Assembly (NCBI GenBank): GCA_900471925.1
Contig: UCGV01000010.1
Span: 77,257-141,256 of the forward strand
Origin: Hyphomicrobiales bacterium
Lineage (GTDB): Bacteria; Pseudomonadota; Alphaproteobacteria; Rhizobiales; Rhizobiaceae
Reading direction: 5' to 3'
DNA length: 64,000 nt
Positions 28,455 through 37,562 of this stretch are shown here, piece after piece. The position numbers were made by a program, and so were the translations under genes. Each line of letters opens with the position of its first letter. The first letter of the stretch is position 1. Below the pieces are notes generated by a model that searched no databases, was not told the DNA's origin, and was given only the letters and a program-made list of their open reading frames with translations.

Positions 28455-29189
28455 TCATGCGTCTGGGAAATATCGCTTGGATGTCGGCCAGCCGTCAGGG
28501 CAAAGCTTGAAGAGCAGGCCATAACGGGCATAGACGATCGCTGTCAGCAGCGAGAACCAGGCGCCGAAGGCAAGGCCGGCAAGGACGTCGCTCGGATAGT
28601 GCGCCCCGACCATCACCCGCGTCATGCCGAGCCAGATGGCGGCGGCGATGAAGGGAATGCGGTAGCGCGGGAAGAGCAGGGCGGCAGCGGCAAAGAAGGC
28701 GCCGACAGTGGTCGAATGACCGGACGGGAAGCTCTCGAATGCAGCACGACCGGAGAAAGGCGTGAAGGAGAGCACGCCAAGATCCTGAAAGTGCTCCGGA
28801 CGTGCGCGGCCGATCGTGCGCTTCAAAAAGTTTGCGAGCAGGCCCGAGAAGACGACGGTCGTAAAGAGATAGGCGCCGATCCAGCTGACATAGAGCGCCT
28901 GGGCCTTGGCCCTCGCGCTCTTCAGCAGTTTGTAACCGGCGAGGCCGTGGAAGAACAGCAGGATACTGGTGAGGATCAGCCAGGCGGAATCGCCGAAGTC
29001 GGTCAGCATTTCTCCGAAACGGCGGATAGGCTCCGGCATATGGCCGGCGCCAATCGGTGCGTCGAAGATCAGCATGGAAAGTATGACGGCGTTCAAAGTG
29101 ATGAAAAAACATGCGCGCCACCGTAACGATGGCATGACACGGCCGCTTCTGCGCCAGCGCCTGTCCAAAGAGACTATGAGTGCCCGCAT
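28455..29189 (-). CDS. PAP2-family membrane phosphatase
   Basis: A 244-residue integral membrane protein with about six helices. It carries the three-part PAP2 signature: KRTIGRARP (Lys and Arg-Pro motif), PSGHSTT (catalytic His) and TRVMVGAHYPSDV (second His and Asp). Such enzymes dephosphorylate lipid phosphates such as phosphatidate, undecaprenyl pyrophosphate or lipid A precursors at the periplasmic face. The final stretch is soluble (CPDGWPTSKRYF). It stands alone. The 228 bp from its start back to leuB hold the leuB terminator and a parS-like site. Confidence 0.88.
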   Translation of the reverse strand: MRALIVSLDRRWRRSGRVMPSLRWRACFFITLNAVILSMLIFDAPIGAGHMPEPIRRFGEMLTDFGDSAWLILTSILLFFHGLAGYKLLKSARAKAQALYVSWIGAYLFTTVVFSGLLANFLKRTIGRARPEHFQDLGVLSFTPFSGRAAFESFPSGHSTTVGAFFAAAALLFPRYRIPFIAAAIWLGMTRVMVGAHYPSDVLAGLAFGAWFSLLTAIVYARYGLLFKLCPDGWPTSKRYFPDA

Positions 29190-29370
29190 TTACACTACCT
29201 GGATAATCCTTAGAGGCTAGGTAATAGGCGGTGAAAATGCACAGGATTACGACAGAGAGCAGGTTTGCTCGGATAATTTTTCTTAAATCTTGGTAACGCC
29301 ATGCCGGAGCGAAGCGGCGGACGTGATGACGAACGAATACGTCAAAGACACAGATGGCCTAAACAAAACT

Positions 29371-29394
29371 GCCCCTCGCATGGGTGCGAAGGGC
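29371..29394 (-). terminator. Terminator downstream of leuB
   Basis: Stem GCCCCTCGCA/TGCGAAGGGC (one C-A mismatch) with a 4-base loop. Read on the minus strand it is followed by AGTTTTGTTT. Confidence 0.75.
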
Positions 29395-29401
29395 AGAGAA
29401 G

Positions 29402-29417
29402 CGTTTCACGTGAAATA
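29402..29417. promoter_or_regulatory. parS-like centromere site
   Basis: CGTTTCACGTGAAATA matches the bacterial parS consensus TGTTTCACGTGAAACA at 14 of 16 positions, with the central 12 bases (GTTTCACGTGAA) intact. It is intergenic, directly against the leuB stop codon. ParB-Spo0J proteins load at such sites. This is a consensus match only; binding is not shown. Confidence 0.5.
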
Positions 29418-30530
29418 TCAGGCGGAAAGCGCTTTGAATTCTGCAAGGATGGCGTCGCCCATTTCGACGGTGCCGACCTGGTTGCAGCCAGGCGCCATGA
29501 TGTCGCCTGTGCGGGTGCCCTTGTCGAGCACGTTGGCGATCGCCTTTTCCAGATTGTCCGCTTCCTTGACCATATTGAAGGAGTAACGAAGGCACATGGC
29601 GAAGGAGGCGATCATGGCGATCGGGTTGGCGATGCCCTTGCCGGCGATGTCGGGGGCGGAGCCGTGCACCGGCTCGTAGAGCGCCTTGCGCTTGCCGGTC
29701 TTACCATCGGGCGCACCGAGCGAGGCTGACGGCAGCATGCCGAGCGAACCCGTCAGCATGGCGGCAACGTCCGACAGCATGTCGCCGAAGAGATTGTCGG
29801 TAACGATGACGTCAAACTGCTTGGGCTGGCGTACGAGCTGCATGCCGCCGGCGTCCGCCAGCATGTGCTCGAGCTGCACGTCAGAATATTTCGCCTTATG
29901 CGTTTCCGTCACGACCTGGTTCCAGAGCACGCCTGATTTCATGACGTTGCGCTTTTCCATGGAGCAGACGCGGTTATTGCGGGTACGGGCCATTTCGAAG
30001 GCAACGCCGGCAATCCGTTCGATTTCGTAGGTATCGTAGACCTGCGTGTCGATACCGCGCTTCTGGCCGTTGCCGAGGTCGATGATTTCCTTCGGCTCGC
30101 CGAAGTAAACGCCGCCCGTCAGTTCGCGGATGATCAGGATATCGAGACCTTCGACCAGTTCTGGCTTCAGCGAGGAGGCCGAAGCAAGTGCCGGGTAGCA
30201 GATAGCCGGACGCAGGTTGGCGAACAGTTCCAGATCCTTGCGCAGGCGCAGCAGGCCGGCTTCCGGGCGCACTTCATAGGGAACGCTATCCCATTTCGGA
30301 CCGCCGACAGCGCCGAAGAGCACGGCATCAGCGGCGAGCGCCTTCTTCATGTCGTCTTCGGAGATTGCCGCACCATGCGCATCGTAAGCGCAGCCGCCAA
30401 CGAGGCCTTCATCGGTGACGAAGCCGGTATTCATCGCCTCGTTCATGTAAGCGATGATCTTGCGAACCTCGCCCATGGCTTCGGGACCGATGCCGTCGCC
30501 GGGCAGCAGGAAAAGATTGCGCACTGTCAT
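29418..30530 (-). CDS. leuB: 3-isopropylmalate dehydrogenase
   Basis: A 370-residue NAD-dependent decarboxylating dehydrogenase, third enzyme of leucine synthesis. Family landmarks: [10 protein letters not shown] at the N-terminus, [12 protein letters not shown] (substrate-binding Arg/Tyr region), the active-site Lys/Asp region in the middle, and [18 protein letters not shown] near the C-terminus, which holds the adenine-binding segment. The ATG at 30530 follows a GGAGG. leuD is 1.2 kb away, also on the minus strand but behind a divergent dehydratase gene, so leuB and leuD are not one operon here; leuC is not in the window. Confidence 0.96.
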   Translation of the reverse strand: MTVRNLFLLPGDGIGPEAMGEVRKIIAYMNEAMNTGFVTDEGLVGGCAYDAHGAAISEDDMKKALAADAVLFGAVGGPKWDSVPYEVRPEAGLLRLRKDLELFANLRPAICYPALASASSLKPELVEGLDILIIRELTGGVYFGEPKEIIDLGNGQKRGIDTQVYDTYEIERIAGVAFEMARTRNNRVCSMEKRNVMKSGVLWNQVVTETHKAKYSDVQLEHMLADAGGMQLVRQPKQFDVIVTDNLFGDMLSDVAAMLTGSLGMLPSASLGAPDGKTGKRKALYEPVHGSAPDIAGKGIANPIAMIASFAMCLRYSFNMVKEADNLEKAIANVLDKGTRTGDIMAPGCNQVGTVEMGDAILAEFKALSA

Positions 30531-30711
30531 GAAAGCCTCCGCGGAAAAACAGGTTGCGGTTTCTTAGACCCCGCAAATGGGCATTTCAAGCGAGAGAAGG
30601 GCCGAATCGGTACGCCTGGCTCCGCGTCATGTGATGGTTGATATGGTTGCTCCCTCGCCCGCAAACGGGATAGAACGGCAACCTTGCCTGTTCTTTTCCG
30701 GATATTCCCGC

Positions 30712-31644
30712 ATGTCTTTCGCACCTCTCCATCTCGATACACCTCTCATCCAGACTTCGGCCGATTACAGCGCCAGCGGCAAGCCGCTCTGGCTGAAGCT
30801 TGACTCGCTGCAGCCTTCCGGCAGTTTCAAGCTTCGCGGTGTCGGCCGGCTTTGCCAGCACGAGGTCCAAAACGGGGCGCGTGAAATCTTCTGCGCCTCC
30901 GGCGGCAATGCCGGCATCGCGGCTGCCTATGCCGGTCGGGCGCTCGGCGTGCCGGTGACCATCGTAGTGCCCGAGACGACGGCGCCTGATGTACGCAAGA
31001 CGATTGCCGCTACGGGCGCCAATGTGCTGGTTCACGGTTCGGTTTTCGATGAGGCCAATGCACATGCAATCGAGCTCGCGAAAAGCCGCAAGGCGACTTA
31101 CGTGCATCCATTCGATCATCCGCTTCTCTGGGATGGTCATGCCACGCTAATCGACGAAGTCGTGGCGAAGGGTGCAAAGTTTGATTGCGTCATTACCAGC
31201 GTCGGTGGCGGTGGGCTGCTTGCCGGTATCGTCGAGGGACTGAAGCGGAACGGACTTTCGGATGTGCCCGTCATTGCGGTCGAAACGGAAGGTGCGGCCT
31301 CGTTTTATGCCAGTCTGAAGGCCAAGGAGCGCATTACGCTGCCTGCTATCACTTCGATTGCCACGTCGCTCGGAGCGCGGCAGGTGGCGCAGCATGTCTT
31401 CGACCTGCAGAAGCATCACCCGATCGAAAGCGTGCTCGTCAGCGATGCCGACGCCGTGGCTGCCTGCCGCAAATTTGCCGATGTGCAGCGCATTGTGGTC
31501 GAGCCGGCTTGCGGTGCGGCTCTTGCCGTTGCCGATGTGCATGCGGATCTGCTGTCACGCTTTGACAATCCGCTCATCGAAGTCTGCGGCGGCATCGGTG
31601 TGTCGCTGGAAAAACTCAATGTCTGGAAAGAGAAGTTTCTCTGA
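30712..31644 (+). CDS. PLP-dependent serine/threonine dehydratase-like enzyme
   Basis: A 310-residue fold-type II pyridoxal-phosphate enzyme. The PLP lysine is in PSGSFKLRG (about residue 38), the Asn-containing substrate loop is CASGGNAGIAAAYAG, and the phosphate-binding loop is SVGGGGLLAGI. Length and motifs match L-serine dehydratase/short threonine ammonia-lyase, deaminating serine or threonine to pyruvate or 2-oxobutyrate. It lacks the C-terminal ACT-like regulatory domain of biosynthetic IlvA, so a catabolic role is more likely. The start at 30712 gives the family's usual N-terminus; an upstream in-frame ATG at 30577 would overlap the leuB promoter region. Confidence 0.87.
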   Translation: MSFAPLHLDTPLIQTSADYSASGKPLWLKLDSLQPSGSFKLRGVGRLCQHEVQNGAREIFCASGGNAGIAAAYAGRALGVPVTIVVPETTAPDVRKTIAATGANVLVHGSVFDEANAHAIELAKSRKATYVHPFDHPLLWDGHATLIDEVVAKGAKFDCVITSVGGGGLLAGIVEGLKRNGLSDVPVIAVETEGAASFYASLKAKERITLPAITSIATSLGARQVAQHVFDLQKHHPIESVLVSDADAVAACRKFADVQRIVVEPACGAALAVADVHADLLSRFDNPLIEVCGGIGVSLEKLNVWKEKFL

Positions 31645-31660
31645 TCTGCCGTCAAAGAAA

Positions 31661-31682
31661 AAGCCGGGCAAAAGCCCGGCTT
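31661..31682. terminator. Bidirectional terminator between the dehydratase gene and leuD
   Basis: Perfect 9-bp stem AAGCCGGGC/GCCCGGCTT with an AAAA loop, preceded by an A-run, between convergent genes. Confidence 0.85.
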
Positions 31683-31708
31683 GATCGGTAGGCAATTCTG
31701 AAAAAAGC

Positions 31709-32317
31709 TTAGGCAGCCCAGGGGTGCGAAGCAGCGTTCTTCTTTTCGAACGCGTCGATTGCCTTGCCCTTTTCCATGGTCAGGCCGATGTCATCGAGGC
31801 CGTTCAGCAGGCAGTGGCGCTTGAATTCGTCAAGATCGAACTTGATCGAGCCGCCGTCCGGGCCGGTGATTTCGAGGTTTTCGAGGTCGACCGAGAGAAC
31901 GGCGTTGGAGCCGCGTTCTGCGTCGTCCATCAGCTTGTCGAGGTCTTCCTGGCTGACCTTGATCGGCAGGATGCCGTTCTTGAAGCAGTTGTTGTAGAAA
32001 ATGTCGGCGAAGCTGGTGGAGATCACGCAGCGGATGCCGAAGTCCAGAAGTGCCCACGGAGCGTGTTCACGCGAGGAGCCGCAGCCGAAATTATCGCCGG
32101 CAACCAGGATCTTGGCATCGCGATAGGCGGGCTTGTTCAGCACGAAGTCGGCGTTTTCCGAACCGTCTTCGTTATAGCGGGCTTCGGCAAAAAGGCCTTT
32201 GCCAAGGCCGGTGCGCTTGATGGTCTTCAGATAGTCCTTCGGAATGATCATGTCGGTGTCGATGTTGACGACCGGCAGAGGGGCGGCAACGCCCGTGAGC
32301 TTCACGAATTTATCCAT
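31709..32317 (-). CDS. leuD: 3-isopropylmalate dehydratase small subunit
   Basis: A 202-residue swivel subunit of isopropylmalate isomerase, which pairs with LeuC (not in this window) to convert 2- to 3-isopropylmalate. Signature stretches: [13 protein letters not shown] near residue 18, and [17 protein letters not shown], the conserved substrate-recognition loop. Length is normal for the family. It is a single-gene unit; bases 32318-32460 upstream hold no gene. Confidence 0.96.
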   Translation of the reverse strand: MDKFVKLTGVAAPLPVVNIDTDMIIPKDYLKTIKRTGLGKGLFAEARYNEDGSENADFVLNKPAYRDAKILVAGDNFGCGSSREHAPWALLDFGIRCVISTSFADIFYNNCFKNGILPIKVSQEDLDKLMDDAERGSNAVLSVDLENLEITGPDGGSIKFDLDEFKRHCLLNGLDDIGLTMEKGKAIDAFEKKNAASHPWAA

Positions 32318-32460
32318 GACCCATGCTCCATTTCAGCAAACGTACTTTCTGATTTTGCATCTATTCCAGTTTTTCGCCGAAATGAAGAAGAATCTTTCGC
32401 GATGGAGGCCACGCAGCATTTGCGCGGCCTGCTGACTGCGAGCGTTCCCTTACTTGGCGG

Positions 32461-32880
32461 TTATTTGGCCGGTGCGTTCAGACCCCAGAGGATGCCGAAG
32501 GGATCACGAAGCTGGCCATAGCGATCGCCCCAGAACATCAGTTCGATCGGCATGACCACTTCGGCGCCGGCAGCTACTGCACGGTCCCACCAGAAATCGA
32601 TGTCGTCGATGACAAGCTGGATGGCAAAGCCCTCATGGCCTTTGAAAGGGTGACCGTATTCGGGATAGGCATCCGAGAGCATCATCGAGCTGCCGTTAAT
32701 ATAGACATGCACATGCATCGTGCGACCGCTTTCGTCCGGCGGTACGATATAGGCCTGCTCGGCGCCGAAAGCCTTCTTGTAGAATTCCGCAGCCTTAACT
32801 GCGCCTTCGACCGTCAGATAGGGAAGCAGGCCATTCTTGACCGGCGGCATCTTGGTCTGATTGCTCTCAATCGCGTCCAT
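32461..32880 (-). CDS. VOC-family (glyoxalase/PhnB-like) protein
   Basis: A 139-residue protein of the vicinal-oxygen-chelate superfamily, PhnB-like branch: LPYLTVEGAVKAAEFYKKAFGAEQ at the N-terminal repeat and the C-terminal MFWGDRYGQLRDPFGILW, typical of this group. Members include metal-dependent lyases, dioxygenases and resistance proteins, and many PhnB-like ones have no known function. The reaction cannot be assigned. It lies alone between leuD and a small membrane protein gene, all on the minus strand. Confidence 0.82.
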   Translation of the reverse strand: MDAIESNQTKMPPVKNGLLPYLTVEGAVKAAEFYKKAFGAEQAYIVPPDESGRTMHVHVYINGSSMMLSDAYPEYGHPFKGHEGFAIQLVIDDIDFWWDRAVAAGAEVVMPIELMFWGDRYGQLRDPFGILWGLNAPAK

Positions 32881-32990
32881 GCTCGTCCTCCATTCATCTT
32901 TAAAGTGCCGGCTGAGTGCCAGGCTGCTTCAAGGACGTAGCATCAGAGGATGAGCCGACAATGTCGGCCGAAACTTTCCGTGAAACGTGA

Positions 32991-33227
32991 TCAGAGATCG
33001 ATGATCGTGCCGCGGCCGTCGTTCCAGATGCGCATCTCGCGCTTGCCGTCAGTGCGAGCACGAGCGCGGACAGGAGCGGGCTTCATCTTCAGCGAGAGGG
33101 CGCGGCCTACCATGAGCACGGTCAGAATGCCGCCGACGGCGAGCGTGACCGAGAATGTTAAGAGCAGCATGGCCACGAAAACGGTGGCGCCGGCAAGCAT
33201 GAAGAAGATGGAGCGAATGTTCTGCAT
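32991..33227 (-). CDS. Small membrane protein, unknown function
   Basis: A 78-residue protein with two closely spaced hydrophobic segments (about 5-24 and 26-43), probably a helical hairpin in the inner membrane. A basic, soluble tail follows (VRARARTDGKRE) and ends in RGTIIDL. I do not recognise a named family. The C-terminal tail should be cytoplasmic by the positive-inside rule. A 6-bp hairpin GCCGAC/GTCGGC lies just downstream (32954-32968). Confidence 0.6.
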   Translation of the reverse strand: MQNIRSIFFMLAGATVFVAMLLLTFSVTLAVGGILTVLMVGRALSLKMKPAPVRARARTDGKREMRIWNDGRGTIIDL

Positions 33228-33340
33228 TGGTTAGAGACCTTTCTAAGGAAAGGAATGTGGTCCTTCTTTTTCATCTCTGCAAGCCAAGCATGGCTTTTTG
33301 TTGTCTTGCCGGGCTTTGCGAAGCTTGGCACTAATGGGTG

Positions 33341-34246
33341 ATGAACCGAATACCACCTCTCCGTTCCGATCGCCTGCGCCGCTCGGTGCTGAGCGTGCCC
33401 GCCATCAATGCGCGTGCGCTTGAAAAGACCCATTCCGTTGATTGCGATGCCGTTATTCTCGATCTGGAGGATTCCGTCGCGCCCGAGAGGAAGGCGGAAG
33501 CGCGCGACAATCTGAAGGCGTTTTTTGCCGGGCCGCCCCTTGAGGGCAAGGAGAGGATCATCCGCATCAACTCTTTGTCATCCGGTTTCGGGCTGTTGGA
33601 TCTCGAACTGGTCAAGGCATTGTCGCCGGATGCCGTTCTGCTTCCGAAGGTGGACGAACCACAGGACGTCATGGCTATCGGCGACCTGCTGGTCGAGGCC
33701 TATGCGCCGGAGGAGCTTCGCATCTGGGCGATGATCGAAACACCACGCGGCGTGCTGAATGCCGCAGCGATCGCCGAATCCGGCCGCACGCCGGGCTCGC
33801 GGCTCGATTGCCTCGTCGTCGGCCTCAACGACCTGCGCAAGGAAACGGGCGTTTTGCCGCAGCCGGGGCGTACCTATCTCGTGCCTTGGCTGATGCAGGT
33901 CATTCTTGCGGTAAAAGCCTATGGGCTCGATGCGCTCGACAGCGTCTTCAACGATTTCCGGGATGGTGACGGTTTCGATGCTGAATGCAGTCAGGGCCGC
34001 GCCATGGGTTTTGCCGGCAAGATGCTGATCCATCCGGCGCAGATAGAAGCTGCCAACCGGCATTTTGGGCCGAGCGTAGAAGAGATCGCGGAGGCGGAGG
34101 CTGTTATCGCCGCCTTCGCCGATCCGGCAAGCGAAGGGCTCAACGTCATCAATGCGAACGGGCGGATGATCGAGCGGCTGCACCTTGTCCAGGCCGAAGC
34201 TCTGGTCCATAAAGCGCACCTGATTTCTGCACGAAAGCCCGCCTGA
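33341..34246 (+). CDS. HpcH/HpaI-family CoA ester lyase (CitE-like)
   Basis: A 301-residue TIM-barrel protein of the citrate lyase beta-subunit-like group. It begins RRSVLSVPAINARALEK, has the metal-binding acidic residues in AVILDLEDSVAP and AMIETPRGVLNA, and the VVGLNDLRKETG loop. Relatives cleave malyl-CoA, methylmalyl-CoA or citramalyl-CoA; the exact substrate is uncertain. I prefer the ATG at 33341 to the GTG just before it (33338). Its stop codon overlaps the next start (TGATG at 34244-34248), so the DUF1737 gene is translationally coupled. Confidence 0.85.
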   Translation: MNRIPPLRSDRLRRSVLSVPAINARALEKTHSVDCDAVILDLEDSVAPERKAEARDNLKAFFAGPPLEGKERIIRINSLSSGFGLLDLELVKALSPDAVLLPKVDEPQDVMAIGDLLVEAYAPEELRIWAMIETPRGVLNAAAIAESGRTPGSRLDCLVVGLNDLRKETGVLPQPGRTYLVPWLMQVILAVKAYGLDALDSVFNDFRDGDGFDAECSQGRAMGFAGKMLIHPAQIEAANRHFGPSVEEIAEAEAVIAAFADPASEGLNVINANGRMIERLHLVQAEALVHKAHLISARKPA

Positions 34247-34452
34247 TGAAACTCTACCGCTTCCTGACCGGTCCCGACGACGCCTCTTTCTGCCATAAGG
34301 TAACGGCGGCGCTCAACAAGGGCTGGTCGCTGTCCGGCTCTCCTACCTATGCTTTCAATGCTGCGACCGGCCAGATGCAGTGCGGCCAGGCTGTCGTCAA
34401 AGAGGTCGAGGGCAAGGATTACGACCCGGACATGAAGCTGTCCGAGCAGTAA
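34246..34452 (+). CDS. DUF1737 domain protein
   Basis: A 68-residue protein that is essentially one DUF1737 domain (KLYRFLTGPDDASFCHKVTAALNKGW, with WSLSGSPTYAF following). Function unknown. Its coupling to the CoA-lyase gene (one-base overlap) is strong evidence that it is real and co-expressed. It is followed by a dispersed palindromic element rather than a conventional terminator. Confidence 0.85.
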   Translation: MKLYRFLTGPDDASFCHKVTAALNKGWSLSGSPTYAFNAATGQMQCGQAVVKEVEGKDYDPDMKLSEQ

Positions 34453-34460
34453 GATCTAAG

Positions 34461-34559
34461 GCAATTCCAGCAAAAGTGGGAACCGGTTTTGCGTCCGGAA
34501 TTGCAGAGAAACAATAAGCTGGAGCATTGAAGGAGACGCTGTTTGCGCCGGAAATGCTC
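34461..34559. repeat. Rhizobial dispersed palindromic intergenic element
   Basis: Two adjacent hairpins. The first pairs GCAATTCC (34461-34468) with GGAATTGC (34497-34504), with inner GCAAAA/TTTTGC arms. The second pairs GAGCATT (34522-34528) with AATGCTC (34553-34559). The sequence strongly resembles the small palindromic repeats scattered in Rhizobium intergenic regions. The right edge coincides with the TAG stop of the zincin gene. Only one copy is in this window, so repetitiveness is inferred from memory of the family. Confidence 0.65.
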
Positions 34560-34996
34560 TAGCGTTCGGCAGCCTCTTCGGCGCTGGCCTCGATCCGCTC
34601 CATGTCGTCGTCGCTGAGGCCGAAGTGGTGGCCGATCTCATGGATCAGCACGTGGGTGATGATGTCGCCCAGCGTCTCGTCGTTCTCTGCCCAGTAATCG
34701 AGGATCGGACGGCGATAGAGGCGGATGCGGTTCGGCATCTCACCGGTTTCCACGGTGAAGCGCTCCGATATGCCGCGGCCTTCAAAGAGGCCGAGCAGGT
34801 CGAAGGGTGTTTCCAGCGCCATATCCTCGAAAACTTCATCATCGGGGAAGTCTTCGATCTCGATGGTCAGATTGGTCGTCAGCTTGCGAAATTCGTCCGG
34901 CAGATGGCTGTAGGCCTCCATTGCCAGCGACTCGAAGGCGCTGATCGTCGGCGCGTGGCGGTCCCGCCAATCATCGCTCTGGTCTATGCGAGCCAT
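34559..34996 (-). CDS. Zincin-like metallopeptidase family protein
   Basis: A 145-residue protein with the minimal zincin motif HEIGHHFGLSDDDME near the C-terminus, typical of the small bacterial metallopeptidase (DUF1025-type) family. The N-terminal part is acidic. There is no signal peptide, so it is probably cytoplasmic. Substrates are unknown for this family. Its stop codon sits at the edge of the palindromic element, and it is divergent from the imuA operon. Confidence 0.85.
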   Translation of the reverse strand: MARIDQSDDWRDRHAPTISAFESLAMEAYSHLPDEFRKLTTNLTIEIEDFPDDEVFEDMALETPFDLLGLFEGRGISERFTVETGEMPNRIRLYRRPILDYWAENDETLGDIITHVLIHEIGHHFGLSDDDMERIEASAEEAAER

Positions 34997-35122
34997 ATAT
35001 ATTCCTTCCTTTGCCGGCCCATATAGAACCTTTAGCGCAGATTTTCGAGTGCCGAATCAAAGGCAGGAATAAATTCTTATAAAATGCCGGTTGACTCTTT
35101 ATTAGAGCTCTGGAATTCATAA

Positions 35123-35137
35123 GAACATAACAGGAAC
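35123..35137 (+). promoter_or_regulatory. LexA-binding SOS box upstream of imuA
   Basis: GAAC-N7-GAAC, a direct repeat at the exact spacing of the alphaproteobacterial LexA site (GTTC-N7-GTTC on the other strand). It lies 21 bp before the imuA start at 35159, next to the genes that LexA is known to control in this class. Confidence 0.85.
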
Positions 35138-35158
35138 AAGACGAATGGAGTGAACGCC

Positions 35159-36103
35159 ATGGCGCAGACCGCCCTGGCGCGCGAGCGGCTTTTTGCGCTC
35201 CGCGAAACCATCGCCCGATTGGAGGGAAAGCCCGCGCCGGCACTCGCTGCAGCGGAACGCGAAGCTGTGGCGGACGGACACGAACCACGCAAGGAGCGTG
35301 TTCTGCCGCGACTTCCTTTCGGCGTTGAGGCCTTGGACGAGGCACTGGAGGGCGGTCTGATGCTTGATGCGATTACTGAGTTCCGCGCGGCCGGCTCTCG
35401 TGATGCCGGCGCGGCAAGCGGTTTGGCAATGGCGGTTGCGGCGCGTCTGCAGAGGCAGGAGGAGGATGCGGGCAGGCCATTGCCGCTGCTCTGGATCGGT
35501 GATGCGGTCGGCACGCTGGAAGCGGGGCGCCCTTATGCGCCAGGCTTAAAGGATTTCGGGCTGAAGCCGGAGCGGTTTTTCCATGCCGCGCCGCGCAAGC
35601 TGGAAGATGCGCTCTGGCTGGCGGAGGCTGCCATCGAAAGTGCAGCCTTCTCGGCCGTCGTCTTCGAAGTGCGCGGCAATCCCCTGCATTTCGGGCTGAC
35701 GGAAAGCCGCAGGCTTAGCCTCAGGGCACGTGCCGTTCAGCGCCCGCTCTTTCTCGTGCGTCAGGCGGGCGAGGAGGAGGCGAGCAGTGCTGCCTTCCGC
35801 CTGCATGTCGAACCGGCGTCGTCTGAGCTGCGGCCGCTGCCGGATGGATCAAAACTTTCCGGCAGTATCGGCAATCCGATTTTCCGTCTCACGCTGGAGA
35901 AGAGCCGCAATCCGGCCCCGCTTTCCTTTTTTCTGGAGTGGAACCCCCATGAACGTGAATTTCTCCCCGTCACCGAACCAGGTTTCGCTCGTCCTCCGGG
36001 CGAACAGTCAGCGCATTCTGTCACTCAGCTTTCCGCATCTGCAAACGGACCGCATCGCTCGCAAGCGATGGGGGCTGTCCTGGCGTTCGAAAGGGCGTCC
36101 TGA
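35159..36103 (+). CDS. imuA: ImuA, accessory protein of SOS mutagenesis
   Basis: A 314-residue RecA-fold-related protein that works with ImuB and DnaE2 in damage-induced mutagenesis. The conserved stretch RLPFGVEALDEALEGGLMLDAITEF is near the N-terminus, and the C-terminal half ends with [12 protein letters not shown], a typical ImuA ending followed by a variable tail. The ATG at 35159 has GGAG 8 bases upstream; a GTG at 35150 is possible. It is the first gene of the LexA-boxed operon and overlaps imuB by 155 bp, which is unusually long. Confidence 0.9.
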   Translation: MAQTALARERLFALRETIARLEGKPAPALAAAEREAVADGHEPRKERVLPRLPFGVEALDEALEGGLMLDAITEFRAAGSRDAGAASGLAMAVAARLQRQEEDAGRPLPLLWIGDAVGTLEAGRPYAPGLKDFGLKPERFFHAAPRKLEDALWLAEAAIESAAFSAVVFEVRGNPLHFGLTESRRLSLRARAVQRPLFLVRQAGEEEASSAAFRLHVEPASSELRPLPDGSKLSGSIGNPIFRLTLEKSRNPAPLSFFLEWNPHEREFLPVTEPGFARPPGEQSAHSVTQLSASANGPHRSQAMGAVLAFERAS

Positions 36104-37562
36104 AGCGGCACCCATCGTCTGTTCCGGAAAGCTCAGCAATGCCATGCGGCTGACGGCTCTGGATGAATTCGCCGAGAGGCTGGGCTTGCGGAAGGAGCAG
36201 GGTGTTGCCGAAGCGCGCGCCATGTATCCGGCGCTCGATGTCGTGGAAGAGGATCCCGCGGCCGATCGTCGGCTGCTGGAAGCGATTGCCGACTGGTGCG
36301 ACCGCTATACGCCGCTGGTGGCGCTTGACGGCAAGGATGGATTGTTTCTCGACATTACCGGCTGCGCCCATCTCTTCGGTGGGGAGAGGGCGCTTCTTCA
36401 AGATATCCTGTCTCGGCTCTTTCATATGGGGCTCGATGCGCGGGGTGCGATTTCCTCGTCGCCGGGTCTGTCCTGGGCCGTCTCCCGTTTCGGGCAGGGC
36501 GGCGTGGTGGACGATGAGGAAAGCGAGCGCATTCTGATGCCGCTGCCTGTCGCGGCCCTGCGGCTTGATGGACAGACCGTCGATGCCCTGAGGAAGCTCG
36601 GTCTCAAATATGTGGGCGATGTCATCCATGCGCCGCGGGCGCCGCTGACCCGCCGTTTCGGGCCAGCACTCCTGCTGCGCCTCGATCAGGCGCTCGGCCG
36701 TGAGGAGGAGCCGATTTCGCCCCGGCTTCCCGTTGCCAGCCTCTCTTCCGAATGTCGATTGGTCGAACCGATCGGCACGGAAGAACAAATTCTGGCTGTT
36801 ACCGGACAGATTGCGGTGTCGCTGAAACCCTCCCTGGAAGCGCGCGGTGCCGGTGGGCGGGTGTTCGAATTGGTGCTGTTTCGTGTCGATGGCCGGGTTT
36901 ACCGCATCTCAGTGGGGGCCTCCCGACCACTTCGCGAACCGAAGCTCGTCGCAGGACTGTTTTCTGAGCGGCTGCAGATGATCTATGACGATATCGATGC
37001 CGGCTATGGCTTCGAGATCCTGCGCTTGAATGTGCTCCGGCATGATCCGTTCAGCGATGCTCAGGGCGATTTCGAAGGAGATCGGCACGGAGAAATCTCG
37101 CTTTCGAGCTTTGTCGATCGTGTTGCGGCCCGTCTCGGTGCGGATTGCCTGCAGAGCTTCCAGCTTCGCGAGAGCCACGTGCCAGAGCGTGCAGTGATCA
37201 CCGTGCCAGCCATGGAGAACCTTTCAGCGCGGCGCAAGACAGAGCAGGGCCATGCGTTGCCCTTTCGAGAAGAGCGCCCTCTGCGGCTCTTTGCAATACC
37301 GGAGCCGGTCGAGGTCGCATTTGTCGAAGTGCCTGATGGTGCGCCACAGGCGTTCCGCTGGCGGCGCCTCAAGCATCAGGTGGCAAGAAGCGAGGGGCCG
37401 GAGCGGATTGCCATGGAATGGTGGGTCGATGGTGCGGATGCCGAGACACGAGACTATTTCCGGATTGAGGATCAAACAGGACACCGTTTCTGGATCTACC
37501 GTCTGGGCCTCTACCGTGAGACTTCCGATCCTCGCTGGTTCATGCACGGGGTCTTTGCATGA
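35949..37562 (+). CDS. imuB: ImuB, catalytically divergent Y-family polymerase homologue
   Basis: A 537-residue DNA polymerase Y-family protein that bridges DnaE2 and the beta clamp. Conservation begins at [14 protein letters not shown] (about residue 22), so the 21 residues before it are an N-terminal extension. The palm region reads [23 protein letters not shown]; in this family the catalytic acidic residues are usually lost. The C-terminal region carries a [15 protein letters not shown] segment and ends near [11 protein letters not shown]. The ATG at 35949 lies inside imuA; no better start is seen downstream. It overlaps dnaE2 by ATGA. Confidence 0.9.
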   Translation: MNVNFSPSPNQVSLVLRANSQRILSLSFPHLQTDRIARKRWGLSWRSKGRPEAAPIVCSGKLSNAMRLTALDEFAERLGLRKEQGVAEARAMYPALDVVEEDPAADRRLLEAIADWCDRYTPLVALDGKDGLFLDITGCAHLFGGERALLQDILSRLFHMGLDARGAISSSPGLSWAVSRFGQGGVVDDEESERILMPLPVAALRLDGQTVDALRKLGLKYVGDVIHAPRAPLTRRFGPALLLRLDQALGREEEPISPRLPVASLSSECRLVEPIGTEEQILAVTGQIAVSLKPSLEARGAGGRVFELVLFRVDGRVYRISVGASRPLREPKLVAGLFSERLQMIYDDIDAGYGFEILRLNVLRHDPFSDAQGDFEGDRHGEISLSSFVDRVAARLGADCLQSFQLRESHVPERAVITVPAMENLSARRKTEQGHALPFREERPLRLFAIPEPVEVAFVEVPDGAPQAFRWRRLKHQVARSEGPERIAMEWWVDGADAETRDYFRIEDQTGHRFWIYRLGLYRETSDPRWFMHGVFA

